Shown here one piece after another: positions 58,543-64,000 of a DNA stretch of 64,000 nucleotides. Position 1 is the first letter of the stretch, and every line of letters begins with the position of its first letter. The stretch is from an uncultured Bacteroidota bacterium. GTDB taxonomy: Bacteria > Bacteroidota > Bacteroidia > Bacteroidales > P3. The position numbers and the translations under genes were made by a program. Below the pieces are notes generated by a model that searched no databases, was not told the DNA's origin, and was given only the letters and a program-made list of their open reading frames with translations. Location of the stretch: NCBI GenBank assembly GCA_902771735.1, contig CACXXO010000012.1, positions 1 through 64,000 on the forward strand, in the 5' to 3' direction.

Positions 58543-61206
58543 ATGAATAAGAGACACAGATTATTGAAGATTTTTGCATTGGCAATGATGGTGTTGTTGG
58601 CGATGCCGACAGTAGAAGCACAACCCGGCGGGCCGGGTGGGCGCCCTCCGATGGGCAACGGCGGCGGCCGTCCCGGTAGTCGTAGGCCGCCATCAGGCGA
58701 CTGGAACAGCATGGGCGACGACCAGAATGCTCAGATGGTGAAGAAGAAAAAGAAAGTGAAAGAGGGCGACACCTTCAAGGTCGTCGGCTCGTTGCGCGAC
58801 TCCGTCAGCGGCGAGTTTCTGGCGTTTGTCAATGTGGCAGTGCTCGACTCGGTGGACTCCACCTTCGTCAAGGGTGGCGCCACCAACTTCGACGGCCTCT
58901 TTGAAATCAGCGGCGTGCCGCTGGGCTCTTACCTGCTTCGCATCACAGCCATCGGCTATCAGAACAAGATGATACCTTTCAAGGTGGAGAACAACACCGC
59001 CCTCGGCACCATCAAGGTGAAGCCCGGCTCGACGACGCTCGACGCCGTGGAAATCACCGCCGAGAAACCACTCTACGCCATGGACGGCGAGAAGATGATC
59101 TACAATGTCAGCGAGGATCCCAGCATACAGACCGGGACGACCGAGGACGCCCTGCAGAACGCACCGGGTGTGGAGGTCGACGTGGAAGGTAACGTGACGC
59201 TGCGCGGCGTGTCAAGCGTGGAAATCTGGATTAACGACAAACCCTCGAAGCTCACAGAAGAAAACCTCAAGACCTACCTCCAGACCCTGCCGGCCAACGC
59301 ACTGGCTCGCATCGAGACCATCACCAACCCCTCGGCCAAGTATGCCACCGACGCCGAGGCGGTCATCAACATCGTCACCTCGGCACACATCAAGAGCAAC
59401 CAGTTTGTGAGTTTCGGCATCAATGGCTCAAACCAGCCCTTCGTCTCACCGTGGATCAGCTACATGTGGGCCAAAGAAAAACTGAGCATCAACCTCTTCG
59501 CCAGCGGCCGCTATTCCTACCGTGACAACAAAAGCGAGGGATGGTCGATGCGACGCCAAGACAAAGCAGGCGGCGAGCAGGGCGTGGACTACGACACCAC
59601 CCTCTATCAGACCGACACCTCCACCAGTGGCAACCGCGGCTACAGCGGCAATGTCTTCATGAACATCAACTACGAGATTGACTCGACCAGCGACATCTCC
59701 ATCAATGGAGGCGGATTCCTCAACTACAACCGTTCCTTCTCCGACCGTTCCACAGGCCAATACTATTTCTCGCCCCTCGACACCATTGCCTATTCCATCA
59801 CCGACACCACGACGTCGCCTTCCGGTTTCGGCCACTTTGGCGCCGACTATACCAAGAAGTTCGACAACGAAGGACACAACCTGCGTCTGGGCGTCAACTC
59901 GCGCTTCTCGCGCAATGCCAGCGACGAATACTACAACCGCGACTACACGCTCTATACCTTTACCCCTGCCGCCACCGACGAGCACCGCTACCTGATGACC
60001 CGTAACTTCAACTACGGCGCCAACCTCGATGTGCGCTACAACCGTCCCTATTCGAAGGACGGCGAACTGAGCTACGGCCTGCGCGCCGACATCCAGCGCA
60101 CCGACAATGACTACCAGCGTTACAACGACCACGACGGCACCCTCGTCGACACCCTCCGCACCTACCACTTTGACGGCAAGGAAGAGGGGGTGAGCGCCGA
60201 CATCAACTGGACCCACCGCTGGGGCGGATTCACCCTCAGCACCGGCCTGGGCTACGAGATTGACCACACCTACTACAACTACACCTCTGACCAGCTGTAC
60301 CCCGACGGAACACCCTTCGCCGACGACAGCTCGTTCTACACACATAGCTTCCGTCCCTCCATCCATCTCACCTACCGCACCGAGGACATGCACAACTTCA
60401 AACTCAACTACTCGATGCGCATGTCGCACCCCAGCGAGGAAAGAATCACCCGTTTCCGCATCTATGGCGAGGACAGCTACCGCACAGGTAATCGCGAAGG
60501 GTTGAAACCCAGCTACACCCATTCGATGGAAGCCGGCTGGCAGAAATTCTTCGTGACCTTCGGCAATGTGGGCATTGAAGGCTACGGCCGTCTGAGCACC
60601 AATGAAATTAGCTCGCTGACCGATGCCGAGTACGACAACCTGCTCGAGCGTATCGTCAGCTACTCAATACCCTATAACATGGGAACCTCGTGGCGCTATG
60701 GCACCAGTCTCAACATGACCTACCGTCCGAGTGGCTTCTTCAACGTGCGCCTCTATGCCAACCTCTACGACTACGGCTATCGCATGGAATACGACCGCAA
60801 TGGCGTGCACCAGATAGACGAGCGCGACAAATGGTCGTGGAGCGTGCGCGTCAATGCCTGGGCAAAGGTCTTCGACCAATACCAGATTACCATGTCGATC
60901 AACTATTCCTCACCCACCATCAGCCTGATGAGTGAGCAGAAGGCACGCTACTGGTTCAACATCGGCGCCCGCAGCGATTTCTTCAACCGCAAACTGTCGG
61001 TGTTTGTCAACATCCAAGACCTCTTCAACTGGGGCGCCCGCTATGGCTTCGGCAGCGAGAATACCAACCCCTACTACCTCAGTTCGTCGACCAACAAGAT
61101 GCTCAACAGCCGCTATATCTCCGCCGGCATCACCCTCCGCTTCGGAAAACTCGAACTCGAACGCAATGCCAAGGAAGGCGACAGCGAGACCGGCGACACT
61201 CTGTAA
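58543..61206 (+). CDS. Outer-membrane beta-barrel receptor (TonB-dependent-receptor-like, family 3 barrel)
   Basis: The 887-residue protein has a signal peptide (ALAMMVLLAMPTVEAQ), then a Gly/Pro/Arg-rich stretch (GGPGGRPPMGNGGGRPGSR). A carboxypeptidase-regulatory-like domain follows (~75-165: FKVVGSLRDSVSGEFLAFVN, LFEISGVPLGSYLLRITAIG), then a plug-like region (LQNAPGVEVDVEGNVTLRGV, SSVEIWINDKPSKL) and a large barrel ending ISAGITLRFGKLELE plus a short acidic tail. This fits the Bacteroidota outer-membrane barrel family that lacks SusD partners. Substrate unknown. A terminator follows. Confidence 0.9.
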   Translation: MNKRHRLLKIFALAMMVLLAMPTVEAQPGGPGGRPPMGNGGGRPGSRRPPSGDWNSMGDDQNAQMVKKKKKVKEGDTFKVVGSLRDSVSGEFLAFVNVAVLDSVDSTFVKGGATNFDGLFEISGVPLGSYLLRITAIGYQNKMIPFKVENNTALGTIKVKPGSTTLDAVEITAEKPLYAMDGEKMIYNVSEDPSIQTGTTEDALQNAPGVEVDVEGNVTLRGVSSVEIWINDKPSKLTEENLKTYLQTLPANALARIETITNPSAKYATDAEAVINIVTSAHIKSNQFVSFGINGSNQPFVSPWISYMWAKEKLSINLFASGRYSYRDNKSEGWSMRRQDKAGGEQGVDYDTTLYQTDTSTSGNRGYSGNVFMNINYEIDSTSDISINGGGFLNYNRSFSDRSTGQYYFSPLDTIAYSITDTTTSPSGFGHFGADYTKKFDNEGHNLRLGVNSRFSRNASDEYYNRDYTLYTFTPAATDEHRYLMTRNFNYGANLDVRYNRPYSKDGELSYGLRADIQRTDNDYQRYNDHDGTLVDTLRTYHFDGKEEGVSADINWTHRWGGFTLSTGLGYEIDHTYYNYTSDQLYPDGTPFADDSSFYTHSFRPSIHLTYRTEDMHNFKLNYSMRMSHPSEERITRFRIYGEDSYRTGNREGLKPSYTHSMEAGWQKFFVTFGNVGIEGYGRLSTNEISSLTDAEYDNLLERIVSYSIPYNMGTSWRYGTSLNMTYRPSGFFNVRLYANLYDYGYRMEYDRNGVHQIDERDKWSWSVRVNAWAKVFDQYQITMSINYSSPTISLMSEQKARYWFNIGARSDFFNRKLSVFVNIQDLFNWGARYGFGSENTNPYYLSSSTNKMLNSRYISAGITLRFGKLELERNAKEGDSETGDTL

Positions 61207-61248
61207 GTTAGAGTGAGTCGTAATAAAGACAAACTGATTTACCGCCCC

Positions 61249-61286
61249 AAATCCCCCGTCATTACTGATGGGGGATTTTCGTTTTT
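61249..61286 (+). terminator. Intrinsic terminator after the outer-membrane receptor gene
   Basis: AAATCCCCC (61249-61257) pairs with GGGGGATTT (61270-61278), and inner pairs extend the stem to a TTAC loop. A T-rich tract (TTTTC, then TTTTTT) follows. Confidence 0.85.
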
Positions 61287-61387
61287 TGGCGAAGGAGGGA
61301 AAATAAATTTGGGCAGGGCCATTGGTTCCGAAAGTCGAGCGCAGGGCCATGCTTGCATGAGCTATGCCGAGATGAAGGGACGTAGGC

Positions 61388-61440
61388 GGAGCCAACAAGT
61401 GCAGTATCATCGGCGATGTGAGGTTTCTGCCTGGCTCCGT
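61388..61440 (-). other. 5S-rRNA-like fragment inside a hairpin element (copy 1)
   Basis: On the minus strand this contains AACCTCACATCGCCGATGATA followed by CTGC, very like the CTCACAGCGCCGATGATACT region of Bacteroidota 5S rRNA. GGAGCCA and TGGCTCC arms enclose it. It lies in the 594-base gap 61207-61800, which also holds the terminator at 61249 and the 21-bp array at 61523. Confidence 0.5.
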
Positions 61441-61522
61441 AAGGAGACATGGCCTGCGAGCTTGACGAGGCAACTGAACTCCATAGCCACCAAAAGAGCC
61501 GACGGAAAAGCCGTGCAATCGT

Positions 61523-61711
61523 GCCCCGCACCACTGCAAGGACATGAAACAATGCTGCAAAAGCGTTTTGCAATGGTGCGAGGCCGTTTTGCAATGCTGC
61601 AAATGCGTTTTGCAGTGGTGCGAGGCCATTTTGCAGCCGTGTAACGCCCAATGCAATGGTGCGAGACCGATTTACACGACTGCAAGAGGGTTTTGCAATG
61701 GTGCGAGGCGA
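61523..61711. repeat. 21-bp tandem repeat array (about nine units)
   Basis: Strict 21-bp periodicity runs from 61523 to 61711. The clearest units are at 61565, 61607 and 61691 (GTTTTGCARTGGTGCGAGGC). Alternate units vary more. Since 21 is a multiple of 3, no frame is broken by a repeat. The plus frame 61544-61804 reads VLQWCEA/VLQCCKC/VLQWCEA heptads and ends in an ATGA overlap with the aspartic protease start. Confidence 0.9.
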
Positions 61712-61804
61712 AATTGCACAAAAACGGCAACTTTCCGCCGCACTGCGGGCAATAAAATCCGCAGGACGGCGTTTGTTTCAGTGATTAATTTTAATGGTTT
61801 ATGA
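61544..61804 (+). CDS. Possible Cys-rich heptad-repeat small protein (doubtful)
   Basis: This 86-residue frame starts MKQCCKSVLQWCEAVLQCCK and has 11 Cys. Its first half has seven-residue repeats from the 21-bp array; the second half is basic (GARRNCTKTATFRRTAGNKI). The stop overlaps the next ATG (ATGA), as in genuine coupled genes here. There is no ribosome-binding site or promoter of the usual type, and open frames are expected in any 21-bp array, so this may be chance. Confidence 0.25.
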   Translation: MKQCCKSVLQWCEAVLQCCKCVLQWCEAILQPCNAQCNGARPIYTTARGFCNGARRNCTKTATFRRTAGNKIRRTAFVSVINFNGL

Positions 61805-63096
61805 AGAGATTGCTCATCATCCTAATATGCATTTGGGCGACAAATGTTGTTTCGGCGCAGAACGCTGACCAACGCATTGCCGACCTCATCAACGCGGAGG
61901 ACTGGTTTGCGTTGGACGAAGAATATCCACGCATCAAGGACTCGGTGCAGACCGACTTCCTCAGGCCGATGGCCGAGGCGATGCTTTACTTGCATTTCAA
62001 CCAGCCGCAAGACGCAATCACTGCCATAAAACAACTTTTAAGCAACCACCAAGAGCAAATCAGTTCATCCACGACACTCAATTTTGCGATACTGCTGTTG
62101 CAGACGATGGGCGAAACGGGACGATACGCCGAAGCCGCCGACGGTTTGAAGTCGCTGGCCGAGCAGTTGCCGGAGGTGGGCAGCATCGCCGCCATATACA
62201 AGCACTACAACGTCCTGCGCGACTTCCCGCCGATGGCAATAGACCGTCCAAAGCGGGACGTTATGGTTCCATTCCAACTGCAAGAGTACAAGGCGAAGAA
62301 ACGTGAAGCATGGATGCGTGAAGGCAAACGGAAATTCAAAGGCTACCATATAACAGTCCCCGTGACGATACATGGCATTGAACGGCAGTTTGTGTTCGAT
62401 GCTGGTGCAGGGGCTACATTCATCACCGAGAAGACCGCACGCGAACTCGGTTTGATGATACTCCCCGACACCATTGCACTGAACGGTACACAGAAAGGAA
62501 TGCGGGCATTCATCGACAGTCTGTCGGTCGGCGGCATAGTCTGTCGCAATATGGTGGTCTATGTGGGCTTGCCCAACGCCCTCGACAGCATTGCAGATGG
62601 CTTCGAGGCCGCACTCGGCTTGGATTTCATCAAGGCCGTCGGCGAAACGCAGATATTGTTCGATCAGCGGGAGATACTCTTTCCAGCCAACCCTTCAACG
62701 CACAATGCGGCACACAACGTCTGTCTCGCTCCCGACTTGGTGATGCTGGCTCAAAAAGATGGAAAACGTCTTTTGTTGGGCTTCGACAGCGGATGCACTA
62801 CTGCCGAACTCTACGACGACTACTATCAAAAGTTCCGCGCCGAGGTCGATGCCATCGCCATCAAGGACACCGTCACCACCGGCAGTTATGGCAATGTCGC
62901 CAATGTCGAAATCAAGCTGCTGCCCAGCATATCATTCAATGTGGGAGGTTCGGCTGTCACGATTGACGAAATGGAACTTTATCCGCCGACGGGCGATCGG
63001 CTTTATACCCACGATGGTCGTATGGGAATGTCTCTTGTCCGCCTTTTCCGTAAGACAACCATCAACCTAAACGACATGTACATCAAGTTTGAATAA
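61801..63096 (+). CDS. Secreted two-lobed retropepsin-like aspartic protease
   Basis: The 431-residue protein has a signal peptide (MKRLLIILICIWATNVVSAQ). A helical region with TPR-like repeats (~20-150) is followed by two aspartic-protease lobes. Lobe 1 has FVFDAGAGATFITEKTAREL (D200) and later GLDFIKAV. Lobe 2 has LLLGFDSGCTTAELYDDYY (D329) and GRMGMSLVRLFRKTTINL. Each lobe has the retropepsin D-x-G pattern, so two Asp in one chain could make a pepsin-like active site. The first motif is DAG, not DTG, so activity is uncertain. Terminator at 63107. Confidence 0.82.
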   Translation: MKRLLIILICIWATNVVSAQNADQRIADLINAEDWFALDEEYPRIKDSVQTDFLRPMAEAMLYLHFNQPQDAITAIKQLLSNHQEQISSSTTLNFAILLLQTMGETGRYAEAADGLKSLAEQLPEVGSIAAIYKHYNVLRDFPPMAIDRPKRDVMVPFQLQEYKAKKREAWMREGKRKFKGYHITVPVTIHGIERQFVFDAGAGATFITEKTARELGLMILPDTIALNGTQKGMRAFIDSLSVGGIVCRNMVVYVGLPNALDSIADGFEAALGLDFIKAVGETQILFDQREILFPANPSTHNAAHNVCLAPDLVMLAQKDGKRLLLGFDSGCTTAELYDDYYQKFRAEVDAIAIKDTVTTGSYGNVANVEIKLLPSISFNVGGSAVTIDEMELYPPTGDRLYTHDGRMGMSLVRLFRKTTINLNDMYIKFE

Positions 63097-63106
63097 TTAC
63101 AAATCA

Positions 63107-63145
63107 AAAGCCGAGACCATTGCTGGCCTCGGCTTTCGTCGTTTT
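63107..63145 (+). terminator. Intrinsic terminator after the aspartic protease gene
   Basis: AAAGCCGAG (63107-63115) pairs with CTCGGCTTT (63128-63136), with a 12-base loop, and TCGTCGTTTT follows. Confidence 0.78.
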
Positions 63146-63163
63146 AGTGTGTCGATGCAGGAT

Positions 63164-63365
63164 TACATCTTGCTCAGTTTCTTGTAGCCCTCGTAGCGCA
63201 GTTTGGCATTGCGCTCGGTGGCGACGAAGAGTTCTTCGGCCTCCTAGGGGTATACCCCGTAAGGGAATCTGAACACCGCTGAATTGAATCTAATCCAGTG
63301 AAGAAGGTCTTCATCAACGAGTTGTAGCGGACTTCGCCCATAATGAAGTCGCGGAACTTGCGCAA
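63164..63365 (-). pseudogene. Broken C-terminal gene fragment with an insertion
   Basis: On the minus strand one piece reads RKFRDFIMGEVRYNSLMKTF, then about 60 bases that fit no frame (including CCCCTAGG and TTACGGGGTATA), then EEAEELFVATERNAKLRYEG and YKKLSKM with a stop at 63164. The two good pieces look like the C-terminus of one cytoplasmic protein that I cannot identify. The inserted bases have no known element structure. It sits inside the 498-base gap 63097-63594. Confidence 0.5.
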
Positions 63366-63393
63366 AAAAAGAGCATCCCTCTCGGAATGCTCT
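63364..63393 (-). terminator. Intrinsic terminator behind the 5S-like element
   Basis: On the minus strand AGAGCAT...ATGCTCT (7-bp stem) is followed by seven T. It lies just after the 3' end of the 5S-rRNA-like segment, as expected for a real 5S gene. Confidence 0.75.
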
Positions 63394-63402
63394 TATAAAA
63401 GA

Positions 63403-63540
63403 TTGGCGGCGACTTACTTTTCCACACATGAGCAGATTCAGTGAATCTGCGAGCCGAGGCCCGATGAGTCCCCACTCATCGGATAAAGCCGAGGATGCAG
63501 TATCATCGGCGAGGGCGGACTTCTATGCGGTGTATTCGAT
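63403..63540 (-). other. 5S-rRNA-like remnant with hairpin insert (copy 2)
   Basis: On the minus strand the 3' end reads GGAAAAGTAAGTCGCCGCCA, close to the 5S rRNA end GGAAAGTAGGTCGCCGCCA. About 80 bases upstream is CGCCGATGATACTGC, the 5S middle segment, preceded by AGAAGTCCGCCCT, like 5S GAAGTTAAGCC. Between them are two perfect hairpins (GCAGATTCA/TGAATCTGC and CCGATGAGT/ACTCATCGG). The 5S 5' third is missing, so this is not a working 5S gene. Confidence 0.6.
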
Positions 63541-63594
63541 ATTATTCTTTGCTGTCATAAGCATCTATTTCTTCCAAAGTATTCAAGAGTGCCT

Positions 63595-64000
63595 TTATTG
63601 CCACATAGTAACGCTTGGATGATAAGGTTGACACAGATAGTCTTCTACGGCCGTCCAATCGGGGAATTCGGGAGAACCGAACTGAATCCATTTACCACGG
63701 AACTCTTTGGCACCATTCTTCGGACGGTCATCGATTAAATATTCTCCATAAAGGAGTTCCTTGTGATGGATGATGATGAGTTTCTTATGGAAAAGGTCAT
63801 CGAGGTGCGTGGTCACCCACCGCACCTTGTCGGCCCACGCCGACGGATTGGCCCATGGAGCAGTGGAAAGGATATAGCAGTCATAGTGCTCGGCAATCCG
63901 GTGCAACGCCTCGATGGCACCGGGCATCGGTTCCATTAGTCCAAAGAGGCCGGGAATGTCGTCCAGATGCCCCTTGTAGGCCCGTTTCGTTGCATCGCCA
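63595..64000 (-). CDS. 5'(3')-deoxyribonucleotidase family protein, C-terminal part (cut by window edge)
   Basis: The frame runs through to base 64000, so the N-terminus and start are outside. The visible 134 residues include GHLDDIPGLFGLMEPMPGAI, EALHRIAEHYDCYILSTAPW, ANPSAWADKVRWVTTHLDDL, KLIIIHHKELLYGEYLIDDR and GKWIQFGSPEFPDWTAVEDY. These match the NT5C-type 5'-nucleotidase (HAD superfamily), with motif II STAPW and motif III/IV LIDDRPKNG. It dephosphorylates deoxynucleoside monophosphates. The motif I Asp pair is not in the window. Confidence 0.88.
   Translation of the reverse strand, partial: GDATKRAYKGHLDDIPGLFGLMEPMPGAIEALHRIAEHYDCYILSTAPWANPSAWADKVRWVTTHLDDLFHKKLIIIHHKELLYGEYLIDDRPKNGAKEFRGKWIQFGSPEFPDWTAVEDYLCQPYHPSVTMWQ

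Noticed and set aside
60910..61656. 248-codon minus-strand frame with repeated HHCKT/LQHC units
   Set aside because: It runs antisense into the outer-membrane receptor gene, and its repeats follow automatically from the 21-bp DNA array.

Overview
This window looks like chromosomal DNA from a member of the Bacteroidota, most likely an uncultured Bacteroidales lineage. The evidence is: promoters of the Bacteroidota type (TAnnTTTG, often TATCTTTG); surface proteins with type IX secretion sorting domains; an M56 peptidase-TonB fusion behind a BlaI repressor; a HU/SPOR membrane protein; a separate C-terminal transketolase subunit; Bacteroidota-type omega (Rpb6-like) and BamD; and many small lipoproteins. 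Genes are GC-rich and tightly packed, with 1-14 base overlaps between many neighbours. The intergenic gaps are AT-rich and carry repeats. No prophage, insertion sequence, CRISPR array or rRNA operon is present.

Layout. 1-2386 (-): VWA protein, unknown secreted protein, transketolase C subunit (cut by the window edge). 2544-10236 (+): secreted C1 cysteine peptidase, a 1046-residue repeat surface protein, and a two-gene unit of a secreted unknown and a B12-type radical SAM enzyme. 10237-16833 (-): two runs, lipoprotein/MgtC/RsmI/YebC and dNK/KdsB/HU-SPOR/TrmB. 17329-21260 (+): NadC, YihY, RlmL-like methyltransferase, short QueG. 21250-24542 (-): HExxH protein, exonuclease, WYL regulator, a decayed RhuM-Fic gene, an unknown, a lipoprotein. 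24916-33566 (+ mainly): HtpG, lipoprotein flavin reductase, RfbB, BlaI/M56-TonB/LRR lipoprotein, HAD phosphatase, outer-membrane barrel, thioesterase. 33571-38595 (-): GuaA, LysM/periplasmic-binding protein, LpxC, LpxA. 38936-45133 (+): BamD, omega, CoaBC, lytic transglycosylase, UvrA. 45420-47709 (-): two-component system, thioesterase, lipoprotein. 47793-49061 (+): secreted M14 carboxypeptidase, then tRNA-Phe (-). 49284-55066 (-): LspA, DUF3109, dehydrogenase, K+ channel, M16 peptidase, Fe-alcohol dehydrogenase. 55202-63096 (+): IgGFc-binding-like surface protein, MarC, outer-membrane beta-barrel receptor, two-lobed aspartic protease. 63097-64000: a debris zone and a partial 5'-nucleotidase (-).

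Working together, most genes serve envelope building (KdsB, LpxA, LpxC, RfbB, BamD, LspA, LysM, MltD-like), nucleotide and cofactor supply (GuaA, dNK, NadC, CoaBC), RNA modification (RsmI, TrmB, RlmL-like, QueG), and surface or periplasmic proteolysis. Three proteins carry type IX sorting domains, but no secretion machinery is encoded here.

The strongest unexplained signals are non-coding. Six intergenic copies of a palindrome built from an 11-bp unit differ from each other, yet the four best are perfectly symmetric, so their differences covary across the dyad. Two elements resemble 5S rRNA fragments. A strict 21-bp tandem array encodes a Cys-rich heptad peptide. A 41-bp repeat lies behind uvrA. 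All calls were made by reading the sequence; no database search was run.
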